Shown here: in pieces, positions 42,237 to 52,025 of the stretch
How the letters are laid out: each line of letters opens with the position of its first letter
How positions within the stretch are numbered: the first letter of the stretch is position 1
Source: Iningainema tapete BLCC-T55
GTDB taxonomy: Bacteria > Cyanobacteriota > Cyanobacteriia > Cyanobacteriales > Nostocaceae
Length of the DNA: 64,000 bases
NCBI RefSeq assembly: GCF_014698965.1
Contig: NZ_JACXAE010000050.1
Span: 45,439-109,438 of the forward strand
Direction: 5' to 3'
The notes under the pieces: generated by a model
What the model saw: the letters and a program-made list of their open reading frames with translations, nothing else
What the model was told of the DNA's origin: nothing
The model's database searches: none
Translations under genes and position numbers: made by a program

Positions 42237-44465
42237 ATGGATAATTTCACAAACGCGGAAGAAATAGATCTTCAAAAATACTTACTTGTTTTACAACGAC
42301 GCTGGATGCCCGCAGTCGGGGTTTTTGGAGTGGTTTTAGCCTGTGGATTTTTGTATACATTAACTTTAAAGCCCACATACAAGGCAGAAGGAAGTTTGTT
42401 GATCAAGTCAAATCATACTTCCGCTTTAACAGGTTTAGGTGAATCTATAGGAAAGATTGAGCCTTTAACTCTGACAAACAATCCGTTAGATACTCAAGCA
42501 AAAATAGTGACATCTATTCCTGTAATTCAGGAAACGATCGCAGCGCTTAATCTCAGAGATAAACAAGGTAAACTCCTCGACACCGAAGCATTAATCAGCA
42601 AACTTAAGGTTACAAGTACCAAAGGAACTGAAGTTTTGGAAGTTTCTTACACTGACAACAATCCTAAATTAGCAGCAAAAGTTGTCAATAAAGTGATGTC
42701 CGCTTATATCAAAAATAATATAGAGGCGAATCGGGCAGAGGCAGTTGCAGCACGTACATTTGTCATGCAACAACTACCTAGAACAGAGTTATCTGTTAAA
42801 GAAGCAGAGTTAGCCTTGCGTAAATTTAAAGAAGACAATAACGTAATTGCTCTACAAGAAGAAGCAAATATAGCAGTCAATGAGATTTCAAGACTAGAGC
42901 AGCAAGTTTCTCAAGCTCAAACACAATTAAGCGATGCTAATGCGCGATCGCAAAAACTACAAAATCAAGCTGCTGTAAATTCGCAACAAGCTGTAACGTT
43001 TGCCTCTTTGAGTCAGATACCTGGAGTTCAGCAAATACTCACTCAACTTCAAGAAGCACAAAGCCAGCTTGCAGTTGCACGCACCATTTTTCAACCACAG
43101 CACCCTACTGTTCTGAATTTGGAAGAAAAAGTTACTGCTCTCAACAGCTTGTTACAACAGCGGATAGAGCAGGTAGCTGGGAAGAATCAGCAGATACCTC
43201 AAGGAAATTTACAAATTGGGCAACTGCGACAAAAGCTCATAGAAGACTATGCTTTGTCGGAGGCTCAACGAGTCGGTTTAGAACAACAAATCTCTACACT
43301 ATCTAGTAAGTTATCTGCCTATAGGATACGCGCAAATGTTTTACCTAAGCTAGAACAAACCCAGCGGGAGCTAGAGCGAAAGCTCAAAGCATCTCAAACT
43401 ACTTATGAATCTCTGTTGACGAAACTGCAAGAAATTCAGGTAGCGGAAAATCAAAATATCGGCAATGCTCGTGTCGTCTCCCCTGCTTTAGTGCCAAATA
43501 GTCCAGAAGCTTCTCGAAAGATGTTGGTTTTTGCAGGTGCAGGAGTTCTTGGTATTATACTTGGTATAATTGCTGCTTTCTCTTTAGATTTGACCGATCG
43601 CTCGGTTAAAACTGTTAAGGAAGCTAGAGAGTTGTTTGGATACACTTTACTTGGTGTTATTCCTTCTATCGGTAGAAGTAGTAAAAAAAGTTTCGATTTA
43701 AGAGGGGTAGATGCATCAGTTCCCAAGGTAATTGGCAGGGATATTCCTCAATTTCCCGTGGGTGATGTATACCAAATGCTACAAGCTAACTTAAAGTTTT
43801 TAAGTTCAGATACGGAAATAAAGGCGATCGCTGTGACAAGTTCAGTATCTAAAGAGGGGAAATCTGAAGTTTCGGCAAATTTAGCTGTAGCAATGGCTCA
43901 AGTAGGGCGAAAAGTACTGTTAGTAGATGCAGATATGCGTCATCCCATCCAACATCATATCTGGGAAAAAACAAATGCGATCGGTCTAAGTAATGTGTTG
44001 ATTGATGTGCTTTTACTCGATCAAGCAATACATGAGGTGATGCCCAACCTACACGTTTTGACATCTGGAGTTGTACCTCCTAATCCGGTTGCACTACTGG
44101 ATTCTAAACGTATGGCTGCATTAGTAGATGCCTTTGCACAGGAGTATGATTTCGTCATCTTTGATACACCTCAACTATCAGGTACGGCAGATGCTGCGGT
44201 TTTGGGCAATATGGTTGATGGGATGTTATTGGTGGTTCGTCCTGGTGTAGTTGATGTTGCTAGCGCTAATGCGACTAAAGAATTCCTGCGTCAGTCAGGT
44301 CAAAATGTTTTAGGCATGGTAGTTAATGGAGTGAATACTAAAAATGAACCAGATAGCTACTTCTACTACACCAAAGAACAGGCTGAGCCAGATTCTGTGT
44401 CTCTAAATTCTTTACTTACTAGACCAGTTTCTTCTAGACGTAGAAACAATAGCAATGTCTCCTAA
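42237..44465 (+). CDS. Wzc-type polysaccharide co-polymerase and BY-kinase, locus B
   Basis: A 742-residue paralogue of the locus A kinase with the same layout: Wzz domain with first membrane helix (WMPAVGVFGVVLACGFLYTL), coiled coil, second helix (FAGAGVLGIILGIIAAFSL), then the kinase. The P-loop reads SVSKEGKSEVSANLA, with Glu where locus A has Thr after GKS. Walker A' is VLLVDADMRHP and Walker B is DFVIFDTPQL. The C-terminal tyrosine cluster is shorter (SYFYYTKEQ). It opens locus B. Confidence 0.94.
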   Translation: MDNFTNAEEIDLQKYLLVLQRRWMPAVGVFGVVLACGFLYTLTLKPTYKAEGSLLIKSNHTSALTGLGESIGKIEPLTLTNNPLDTQAKIVTSIPVIQETIAALNLRDKQGKLLDTEALISKLKVTSTKGTEVLEVSYTDNNPKLAAKVVNKVMSAYIKNNIEANRAEAVAARTFVMQQLPRTELSVKEAELALRKFKEDNNVIALQEEANIAVNEISRLEQQVSQAQTQLSDANARSQKLQNQAAVNSQQAVTFASLSQIPGVQQILTQLQEAQSQLAVARTIFQPQHPTVLNLEEKVTALNSLLQQRIEQVAGKNQQIPQGNLQIGQLRQKLIEDYALSEAQRVGLEQQISTLSSKLSAYRIRANVLPKLEQTQRELERKLKASQTTYESLLTKLQEIQVAENQNIGNARVVSPALVPNSPEASRKMLVFAGAGVLGIILGIIAAFSLDLTDRSVKTVKEARELFGYTLLGVIPSIGRSSKKSFDLRGVDASVPKVIGRDIPQFPVGDVYQMLQANLKFLSSDTEIKAIAVTSSVSKEGKSEVSANLAVAMAQVGRKVLLVDADMRHPIQHHIWEKTNAIGLSNVLIDVLLLDQAIHEVMPNLHVLTSGVVPPNPVALLDSKRMAALVDAFAQEYDFVIFDTPQLSGTADAAVLGNMVDGMLLVVRPGVVDVASANATKEFLRQSGQNVLGMVVNGVNTKNEPDSYFYYTKEQAEPDSVSLNSLLTRPVSSRRRNNSNVS

Positions 44466-44537
44466 TAGTCATTAGCTATACTTTGTAAGTTTTAGGTAAC
44501 ACATCATGGATATTTCCTCGTCTACTCTTTCATACTA

Positions 44538-45875
44538 ATGCTCAACAAACTCACTGCCACAGGGAAGAAACTTAGCCCCGACCTGCGTAAAATTATCAGT
44601 AATCTAGGTTGGTTGCTAGCTGACAAGATTCTACAGATGGGCTTAGGACTATTTGTGGGAATCTGGGTAGCACGATATTTAGGACCTGAGCAGTTTGGTA
44701 TCTTCAACTACGCAATTTCTCTTGTAGGAATGTTCAGTCCTTTAGTTAGCATGGGGCTGAGTTCAATTGTAGTTCGTGACATAGCTAACGATCCATCACA
44801 GAGGGATGAAACTCTTGGAACTACTTTCACGCTCCACCTACTTGGTGGAGTATTAACGCTGTTGCTCTCAGTTACATCGATTTCACTGCTAGAACCTAAT
44901 AATAATTTGACTCGTTGGCTAGTAGGAATCTTTGCAGCAGGAACATTATTCCAAGCCTTTGATACTATTGACTTTTGGTTTCAATCACAAGTTCAGTCTA
45001 GGTACGTTGTATTTTCTAGGCAAGCAGCATATATATTGATGTGCGCTGTGAGGGTTGGATTGATTCAGCTACATGCTCCACTCCTAGCTTTTGCTTGGGC
45101 GAGGCTAGTTGAACTAGCTTTAAGTGGAGTAGGAATGGTAATTATTTATAGAGCGCGGGGCAATCGCCTAACCTCATGGAAGCTCAACCTTCAACGAGCA
45201 AAAGATTTACTTCGAGAAAGTTTCCCTTTAATTTTGTCAGGATTTGCAATTTATGCTTACTCTAAAATTGATCAAATTATGCTTGGTTCTTTACTGGAGA
45301 ATAAGTCTCAATTGGGATTTTACTCGGTGGCGGTAAAACTAGCGGAAATATTTGACTTCTTACCAATAATAGTTGCCTCCTCTATTCTTCCTAAGCTAGC
45401 AAAGCTCAAAGAAAAAGGTGAGGATTATATGCGGAAGATGCAAATATATTTCGATGTGATGCTTTGGCTATGGTTAATAGTTGCATTACCAGTTTCTTTA
45501 CTCTCTTCTTTTATAGTCACTAGATTATATGGTGAATATTACGCTCCGGCAGGACTTATATTGTCAATATATGTATGGGGACAATTTTCTTCTAATCTAG
45601 GTGTAGCCAGAAATTCTTTCTTAACAGTAGAAAATAAGTTATATTACTCTCTATACTTTAGTGTTGCTGGTGCATTCATAAACATATTTTTAAATAGTTT
45701 TCTCATCCCAAAGTATGAAGCATATGGAGCAACAATAGCAACGCTAATAACTTATTTTTCTGTCACCGTAATCCCTAACTTTTTGATTAGTGATTTAAGA
45801 CCTGTTGGGACTTTTATAATACGTTCTCTTAATCTATATCGTGCCACTTTAAGAGTTTTTGAATTATTCCGATGA
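44538..45875 (+). CDS. Wzx-type oligosaccharide flippase
   Basis: A 445-residue polytopic protein of the polysaccharide-specific MATE-like transport family. Typical elements include LADKILQMGLGLFVGIWVAR and YLGPEQFGIFNYAISLVG at the N terminus and YSKIDQIMLGSLLENKSQLG in the middle. About 12-14 membrane helices are visible. It flips undecaprenyl-linked repeat units. Its end overlaps the next gene by four bases (ATGA), so the two are translationally coupled. Confidence 0.92.
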   Translation: MLNKLTATGKKLSPDLRKIISNLGWLLADKILQMGLGLFVGIWVARYLGPEQFGIFNYAISLVGMFSPLVSMGLSSIVVRDIANDPSQRDETLGTTFTLHLLGGVLTLLLSVTSISLLEPNNNLTRWLVGIFAAGTLFQAFDTIDFWFQSQVQSRYVVFSRQAAYILMCAVRVGLIQLHAPLLAFAWARLVELALSGVGMVIIYRARGNRLTSWKLNLQRAKDLLRESFPLILSGFAIYAYSKIDQIMLGSLLENKSQLGFYSVAVKLAEIFDFLPIIVASSILPKLAKLKEKGEDYMRKMQIYFDVMLWLWLIVALPVSLLSSFIVTRLYGEYYAPAGLILSIYVWGQFSSNLGVARNSFLTVENKLYYSLYFSVAGAFINIFLNSFLIPKYEAYGATIATLITYFSVTVIPNFLISDLRPVGTFIIRSLNLYRATLRVFELFR

Positions 45876-47077
45876 TTGAAGTCAAACCTTTTATTCAGCA
45901 TCACTCAAACTGTCCACACTGTGGTGCAGATCTAAAGCCGTTCAATCTAATATGGCAAGGTATGCACATTTGTGTTGAATCTAAGTGCATTCAATGCAAT
46001 GCCAAAATTATTGAAGATCTGAAGGTTGGTCATGCTACATTATGGAACTACCAAGTTGATTTAGAAAAAAATTTGCTCTTTGGTCCTGAAGGAAATGCAA
46101 GAGTATGGTTGGGGGACACGCTTATTCAATCTCTTCGGAATCCCCTGCATGAACAGTTAAAAATAAACAAAGAAATATTGAAACAATGTAAGCGTGTTAT
46201 CATATTAAATTGCCTTGATTTTCTTTATGGACATTGTTTGTTAAAATTACTTAATGCTCAAGTTTACCTAAGCCCAGTTTCTAATTATGGGCTAATTGTT
46301 ATAGTGCCAACATTTTTGAGATGGATGGTTCCAGATGGAGTAGCAGAGGTTTGGACAGTCAATATACCTTTAAAACAGGGACAGTCTTATTACTTAAAAT
46401 TTCATGAATTTGTTTCAACCGAAGTGCATCGTTTTGATGAAGTTTATGTTAGTAAAGCTTACTCACATCCAAGGGATTTTGATATTTCTAAATTCACTAA
46501 AGTATCCAAGCATGATTTTGATTCAGAAATATTGAGAATTACCTTTATTTGGCGAGAGGATCGTCTCTGGTTTAACTCTCTTTTCTTTCAGATATTAAGG
46601 AAGCTTGGGATGCTGCAAGTAGCCTTGTTATTCCAAAACTGGAAGATAAGGAGGCTATTCAAAAAAATGCAATTTATGCTGCCATCAGCTAAATTCACAG
46701 TTGCAGGACTAGGTAAAAAAACTAAATTTCCTGATTGGATTGAAGATACAAGAGTAGATCGGTTTGATGAAGAAACAGAGGGGCAAGCTTGTAAACTCTA
46801 CAGTGATAGTCGCCTAGTTATTGGAATACATGGTTCAAATATGTTACTGCCCTCTAGTCATGCTGGTATGACAATTGACATCATGCCAAAAGACAGATGG
46901 AGTAATTTTGCTCAAGATATCCTGTATCAGGAGAAAGATTCAAGACTTGCTGCTTTCAAATATCAGTATCTACCCATAGAAATTAGTGTTAATCTATTGG
47001 CAAATATAGCCTCATCTATGATTATTAAGTATCCAGAATTTATAATGACCATGACAGCAGCAGAAAAACAGCTATGA
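45872..47077 (+). CDS. Zinc-ribbon protein with a possible GT61-like C-terminal part
   Basis: A 401-residue protein without a family I can name securely. Residues about 14-42 hold CPHCGADL and CVESKCIQCNA, a zinc ribbon. The C-terminal third contains KLYSDSRLVIGIHGSNMLLP followed by SHAGMTIDIMP, reminiscent of the donor-site region of GT61/DUF563 enzymes. No membrane segment is apparent. The four-base overlap with the flippase gene implies a role in the same pathway. Function is inferred and uncertain. Confidence 0.6.
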   Translation: MIEVKPFIQHHSNCPHCGADLKPFNLIWQGMHICVESKCIQCNAKIIEDLKVGHATLWNYQVDLEKNLLFGPEGNARVWLGDTLIQSLRNPLHEQLKINKEILKQCKRVIILNCLDFLYGHCLLKLLNAQVYLSPVSNYGLIVIVPTFLRWMVPDGVAEVWTVNIPLKQGQSYYLKFHEFVSTEVHRFDEVYVSKAYSHPRDFDISKFTKVSKHDFDSEILRITFIWREDRLWFNSLFFQILRKLGMLQVALLFQNWKIRRLFKKMQFMLPSAKFTVAGLGKKTKFPDWIEDTRVDRFDEETEGQACKLYSDSRLVIGIHGSNMLLPSSHAGMTIDIMPKDRWSNFAQDILYQEKDSRLAAFKYQYLPIEISVNLLANIASSMIIKYPEFIMTMTAAEKQL

Positions 47078-47274
47078 AAATACCTTTTGCTTTTATCATC
47101 TTTAAACGAACATATATAACTGAAAGGGTGTTTTAAGCAATTTGCTAGGCAAAACCACTAAAACTTTTTGTAGCAGATGGACTACAAACCGAGAGTCCTG
47201 ATGAGGTAGAAAAGTGTGAAGCTGCTTGGGCAATTATTGAGCGAGTTGATTGGGATTGCTGTGTTTTTTCCTAA
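47074..47274 (+). pseudogene. Tandem broken copy of the next glycosyltransferase gene's 5' end
   Basis: The translation MKIPFAFIIFKRTYITERVF parallels the start of the product of 47300 (MKTSIAFIIFNRPQTTEKVF), then meets TAA and TAG in frame. It resumes as KPLKLFVADG and AIIERVDWDC before another stop. DNA similarity over about 190 bases shows it is a direct duplication of the neighbour's first 66 codons that has since decayed. Confidence 0.85.
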
Positions 47275-47299
47275 AAGTCGATAATATATCAATACACTT

Positions 47300-48217
47300 A
47301 TGAAAACTTCAATTGCTTTTATAATTTTCAATAGACCACAGACAACTGAAAAGGTGTTTGAAGCGATTCGCCAAGCAAAACCACCAAAGCTTTTTGTAAT
47401 TGCAGACGGACCGCGTGCTGATCGTCCAGATGAGGCATCTAAGTGTGAAGATACTCGTGCAATTATTGAGCGAGTTGATTGGGATTGCGAAGTAATAAAA
47501 AATTACGCTGATACTAATCTGGGCTGCAAGCAACGGGTATCAAGTGGAATAGATTGGGTTTTCAATAATGTTGAAGAAGCGATCATTCTTGAAGATGATT
47601 GCTTGCCACATCCTACTTTCTTCACATTTTCTGAAGAACTACTAGAAAAGTACCGATATGATGAACGCATTATGATGATCACCGGTTTCAATATACTGGG
47701 TCAATGGAAGTCAGATATTCAAAGTTATCATTTTGCTTATTATGGCTCAATTTGGGGATGGGCTTCTTGGAGAAGGGCATGGCGTTATTACGATGTTAAT
47801 ATGGAACTTTGGTCGAAGCCCGAAACTAGAGAGAGACTCAGGGATATAATTTGTGAAAGTAAGCAATATTTAAACCGTGAGAAAGATTTTGAACATGTTT
47901 ACTATGGCAGAATTGATACCTGGGATTATCAATGGGATCTTGCTCGTTTCTTGCAATCTGGTTTATCAGTTGTTCCAGCGCATAATTTGATTTATAATAT
48001 TGGTTTCAATCAAGCAGCAACAAGAACTACAGAGGATGTAAAAGGTTTTTCTAAAATACCTTTATTTCCCATGTCATTTCCCTTAATAGAGCCATATGCT
48101 ATGACTACAGATCGAGATTATAGTTATTATTTTTATAAAAAAGCATATACCTGTAGCTTAAAACAAAGAATTATTGGGAAAATAAAACGCTTATTTTATA
48201 AGAAGACTAATATTTAA
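47300..48217 (+). CDS. GT2-like glycosyltransferase (HlpA-like family)
   Basis: A 305-residue GT-A type protein. The N terminus (IAFIIFNRPQTTEKVFEAIR) and LFVIADGPR begin the nucleotide-binding fold; the metal-binding acidic motif is AIILEDDCLPHPTFF, followed by WGWASWRRAW, which is typical of this group. It probably adds one sugar in locus B. It sits directly after a decayed duplicate of its own 5' end. Confidence 0.85.
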   Translation: MKTSIAFIIFNRPQTTEKVFEAIRQAKPPKLFVIADGPRADRPDEASKCEDTRAIIERVDWDCEVIKNYADTNLGCKQRVSSGIDWVFNNVEEAIILEDDCLPHPTFFTFSEELLEKYRYDERIMMITGFNILGQWKSDIQSYHFAYYGSIWGWASWRRAWRYYDVNMELWSKPETRERLRDIICESKQYLNREKDFEHVYYGRIDTWDYQWDLARFLQSGLSVVPAHNLIYNIGFNQAATRTTEDVKGFSKIPLFPMSFPLIEPYAMTTDRDYSYYFYKKAYTCSLKQRIIGKIKRLFYKKTNI

Positions 48218-48319
48218 TAATCATATTCCGGGTCTATCAATTGAGGCTTTATCTTGAGCACTCAATCGATTGAGAAAATAGAGAAGGATTGTGAAGAATA
48301 GTTTATGCGAGGGGGAGAC

Positions 48320-49573
48320 ATGAAGGTTTTACACCTCAGCACTTTTGACATTAAAGGAGGTGCTGCCCGGGCTGCCTATCGACTACATCAGGGATTACAG
48401 GATATTGGTGTAAATTCACAGATGTTAGTGTTAGAAAAATCCAGCGATGACAAGAGCGTAATCGAACCTAGAACTAGGCTCTCTCAGGGCATAGCTCGCT
48501 CAAAAATTACATTTGATGCTTTGCCTTTAAAACTTTATCGTCAGCGGCAAAATACACTGTTGTCTCTTCAGTGGCTACCAGATAGAAGTGCACAGAAAAT
48601 TGCTCAACTGCATCCCGATATCATTAATCTTCACTGGATTAGTTGTGGCTTCATGCAGATAGAAACACTTGCTAAACTTAATCGACCTTTGGTTTTTACA
48701 CTTCATGATATGTGGGCATTCACCGGAGGTTGCCACTATAGTGGGGACTGCGATCGCTACACAATTTCTTGTGGTGCTTGTCCTCAGCTTGGCAGCAGTA
48801 AAGACAAAGATTTATCTCGTTGGGTATGGCAGCGTAAAGCTAAAGCTTGGAGAAATTTGAATCTAACAATTGTTTCACCTAGCTGTTGGTTAGCCAAGTG
48901 TGCCAGTTCCAGTTCCCTATTCCGGAATTTGCGAATTGAAGTAATTCCTCATGGGCTTGATACTCAAATGTATAGACCAATTGCTCAGCACCAAGCAAGA
49001 GAACTGCTTAAATTACCGCAAGATAAACAACTCATTCTATTTGGAGCGATACAGGCAACTCGTAACCAAAATAAAGGATTTAATCTATTGCAACCAACTC
49101 TACAAGAATTAAGCAAATGCGGCTGGAAAGATAAGTTGGAGATAGTTATTTTCGGTGCAGAACAACCTGAAAATCCGCCTGATTTAGCCTTGAGGACACA
49201 TTACCTGGGACACCTCCATGATGACTTATCCTTAACAGTTGTTTACTCAGCGGCTGATGTGATGATAGTGCCATCTATTCAAGAAGCTTTTGGACAGACT
49301 GCTGCTGAGTCCCTAGCTTGTGGCACTCCGGTTGTTGGGTTTAATGCTACTGGGTTAAAAGATATTGTTAATCATCAACAAAATGGCTACTTAGCTAAAC
49401 CTTATGAAGTTGAGGATTTAACAAAAGGAATTGCTTGGGTACTAGAAAACCCGGACAGACATCAAAAGCTATCTCACTGCGCTCGTAAAAAAGCAGAACA
49501 AGAATTTCGCATGGAAATTCAAGCACGTCGTTACTTAACTCTTTGTCAGGAGATTGCGATTGAAAGTAGTTGA
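48320..49573 (+). CDS. Glycosyltransferase family 4
   Basis: A 417-residue GT-B enzyme with STFDIKGGAARAAYRLHQGL at the N terminus, HWISCGFMQIETLAKL and FTLHDMWAFTGGCHYSGDC in the acceptor domain (the WcaC/PslF-like subgroup), and SIQEAFGQTAAESLACGTPV at the donor site. ATG 48320 is chosen because GAGGGGGAG lies immediately upstream; ATG 48305 overlaps that site. Confidence 0.9.
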   Translation: MKVLHLSTFDIKGGAARAAYRLHQGLQDIGVNSQMLVLEKSSDDKSVIEPRTRLSQGIARSKITFDALPLKLYRQRQNTLLSLQWLPDRSAQKIAQLHPDIINLHWISCGFMQIETLAKLNRPLVFTLHDMWAFTGGCHYSGDCDRYTISCGACPQLGSSKDKDLSRWVWQRKAKAWRNLNLTIVSPSCWLAKCASSSSLFRNLRIEVIPHGLDTQMYRPIAQHQARELLKLPQDKQLILFGAIQATRNQNKGFNLLQPTLQELSKCGWKDKLEIVIFGAEQPENPPDLALRTHYLGHLHDDLSLTVVYSAADVMIVPSIQEAFGQTAAESLACGTPVVGFNATGLKDIVNHQQNGYLAKPYEVEDLTKGIAWVLENPDRHQKLSHCARKKAEQEFRMEIQARRYLTLCQEIAIESS

Positions 49574-49702
49574 TAAAAACCAGGTGTCTTAACAATAAAA
49601 TATCTAAAGAACCGGGTGAATTTTTACTTATTCATTTTTTTGTTTAACTTACTAAATAATTACAATTTTTTCCGAAAATGAGCGAATATTTGAGGTGATA
49701 AA

Positions 49703-50953
49703 TTGAAGAATAAATCAGTTAATAAATTACTGAAAAATTTAGAAGTTTTTAGTGTTATCTTATTGCTTTTATTAGCCGAATTTATCAATATCCCAATTCC
49801 ACCAGGTATTATCAACACAATTACTTATGGAACTGTAATTCTTCTAATTATTGGGCGGTTAAAACGGTTTGCTTATGTTGCAACGAGAGATGTATCTTTA
49901 CTGCTCTTAGTTGGGGTTGCTGTTGCTTCAGTTTTATGGTCTGCCAGTCTATCTAATACTGTGGCTCAGATCAGAGCAGTAGTACGTTCAATTTTATTTG
50001 GCGTATATTTGGCGATGCAATACACGCCTAGTAATCAGATACGCTTGTTATCTTGGATAACTGGTATCGTAACTATTCTTAGTTTTACTCTTGGTTTAGC
50101 TCTACCATCTTATGCCATATCTAGTGATGTGAATCTCATTTCTGCTTGGCAAGGTATTTTTCTCCACAAGCAGACTTTAGGGCGCTATATGAGCTTTGCA
50201 GCTTCTATTTTTCTCATTACTGCTTTTGACAAAAAAAGTAACCGTTGGTTTGCTCTGGCTGTGCTTTGTTTAGTATTTATTCTTATTCTGCTTTCTCAAA
50301 GTAAAACAGGATTAGTAGCTTTCATACTCTTACTTTTGCAAATGCCTTTATACACAATTGCAAAGCAAAAGAGAATGCGAGCCTTACATATGGTTTTTGT
50401 GTTGTTACTACTTACCACTGTAGCTATCATATTTTCGCTTAATCTAGAAACTATAGTAGTTGACTTTCTTGGCAAAAATCTTGAATTTAATGGACGCACT
50501 CCAGTCTGGGAACTAGCTATCGAGAAGGGAATGGAACGTCCTTTTCTCGGGTATGGATATAACGGATTTTGGACTTCTGAAGCATCTGATTTCATCATTA
50601 TGAATACTTGGTACGGTCTGTCTGAAGCGGTTGCAAATCGTACTCTAATTTTTCACGCTCATAACTCTTTTATAGACATATTTTTACAACTTGGCTTAAT
50701 AGGATTAATCTTAGTTACATGGAATTTAATAGCAGTTATAATTAGAGTAGTTAAACTCATTTTAATAACTAGGAAAATAGAGTACTTTTGGATGTTTCAA
50801 TTTATAGCAGTTTTTTTAGTTTATGGAATGGTAGAGGGTGGGGCAATATTAACTACGAACAGTATATTGTGGATAACATACATATCAATAGTCTTTTCAT
50901 CAGCTATTGATTACAGTAAAATTAAAACTAAATTTGCCAGTAACTGGCACTAA
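49703..50953 (+). CDS. O-antigen ligase/polymerase-type membrane protein (Wzy_C)
   Basis: A 416-residue protein with about 10-11 membrane helices and the Wzy_C/WaaL pattern: helices, a large loop with FNGRTPVWELAIEKGMERPF and LGYGYNGFW, then HAHNSFIDIFLQLGLIGLIL. These residues mark polymerases and ligases that use lipid-linked glycans on the outer face. It is the probable polymerase of locus B. The start is TTG 49703, supported by GAGGTG seven bases upstream; no nearby ATG fits. Confidence 0.87.
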   Translation: MKNKSVNKLLKNLEVFSVILLLLLAEFINIPIPPGIINTITYGTVILLIIGRLKRFAYVATRDVSLLLLVGVAVASVLWSASLSNTVAQIRAVVRSILFGVYLAMQYTPSNQIRLLSWITGIVTILSFTLGLALPSYAISSDVNLISAWQGIFLHKQTLGRYMSFAASIFLITAFDKKSNRWFALAVLCLVFILILLSQSKTGLVAFILLLLQMPLYTIAKQKRMRALHMVFVLLLLTTVAIIFSLNLETIVVDFLGKNLEFNGRTPVWELAIEKGMERPFLGYGYNGFWTSEASDFIIMNTWYGLSEAVANRTLIFHAHNSFIDIFLQLGLIGLILVTWNLIAVIIRVVKLILITRKIEYFWMFQFIAVFLVYGMVEGGAILTTNSILWITYISIVFSSAIDYSKIKTKFASNWH

Positions 50954-51222
50954 TAAGGAAGCACAAATGCACACATGGACGCAAAGTTATTGTGATAGCG
51001 TTTCTAGCAAATCCTTACGTCATATTAAGCTCTGAGCAGGCAAGATAATTTGCTTTTCCAAATCAATTGAGATGTATGACCTGGTGATTGGCTTGTTTAT
51101 CAACCGTTATGAATTTAGACAGGCGATTTAATTGATACTGATCCACAGGTCTGAGGTACTACCTGTATTAGGTTCTGATTGAGAGTTTATAGTTCACATC
51201 TTTACAGTTCAACTTGATAGCC

Positions 51223-51906
51223 ATGAAAAAACTCAACTATTACTTGAGTAAAGCCATAAAAAAGATTCCTGTACTAGGAAGTTACCAGATAGTTCCAAGA
51301 GCAGAAAAATTTAATGCTGAAACATTTTACAACAAAACAAGCTCTATTCCGCTTCTTAATACCTATAATTTGACAAAAATTCATTACGCTTGCGGAGAAA
51401 ATTTTATAGCCGATTGGTTGAATGTAGATTTTACTATTAAACAAGGCATTATACCAAAGCAGGAAAGAAGTAAATATGTATGTTCTGAAGTGAATCTAAT
51501 TGTAAAACATCCTTTTCCTGATAATTGTTTTTCATTTGGTTTTGCAGAAGATTTCTTGGAGCATCTCCAGCAAGCAGACTCTATAGTTTTTCTAAGTGAA
51601 TGTTTTCGTACTTTAATAGCAGATGGTGTCCTGAGATTATCTTTTCCTGGTTTGGAAGGTGTACTTAACAAGCATTACAAGGTATACGATTATAGGAATA
51701 CAATACAGGCAAAACAGGAAGCTTACACGATGTGGGAACATTTACATTTCTACTCTAGGGAGGAATTGAGATTAGTAGCAGAACAAATTGGATACCGGGC
51801 AATTAATTTTGTGGATTATGGTGTATCTAATTATCCAGAACTTAATGGTTTGGACACTCGTAAAGAACAAATTGGTTTAAATACATACGTTGAGCTAGTG
51901 AAATAA
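51223..51906 (+). CDS. Methyltransferase-like protein
   Basis: A 227-residue protein with a methyltransferase type 11 pattern: KIHYACGENFIADWLNVDFT replaces the glycine-rich motif I (CGxN..), and GFAEDFLEHLQQAD with LSECFRTLIADGVLRLSFPG matches the end of the core fold. A hydrophilic N terminus of about 55 residues precedes it. It may methylate a locus B sugar or have lost SAM binding. ATG 51223 is chosen over TTG 51214. Confidence 0.72.
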   Translation: MKKLNYYLSKAIKKIPVLGSYQIVPRAEKFNAETFYNKTSSIPLLNTYNLTKIHYACGENFIADWLNVDFTIKQGIIPKQERSKYVCSEVNLIVKHPFPDNCFSFGFAEDFLEHLQQADSIVFLSECFRTLIADGVLRLSFPGLEGVLNKHYKVYDYRNTIQAKQEAYTMWEHLHFYSREELRLVAEQIGYRAINFVDYGVSNYPELNGLDTRKEQIGLNTYVELVK

Positions 51907-52025
51907 GAGGTGACAACTTTCAAAGACAGATGGCTAATAAAGTTTTGAAATCTATAATTTCCAAACTTTCATTAACGCTGATGAAGGCTAGTAGTTCAAT
52001 AACTAACAGTACTCAGTAATCCATT

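Noticed and set aside
49695..49705. Nearby ATG as the start of the locus B polymerase
   Set aside because: No in-frame ATG has a suitable ribosome-binding site, whereas TTG 49703 is preceded by GAGGTG at good spacing.
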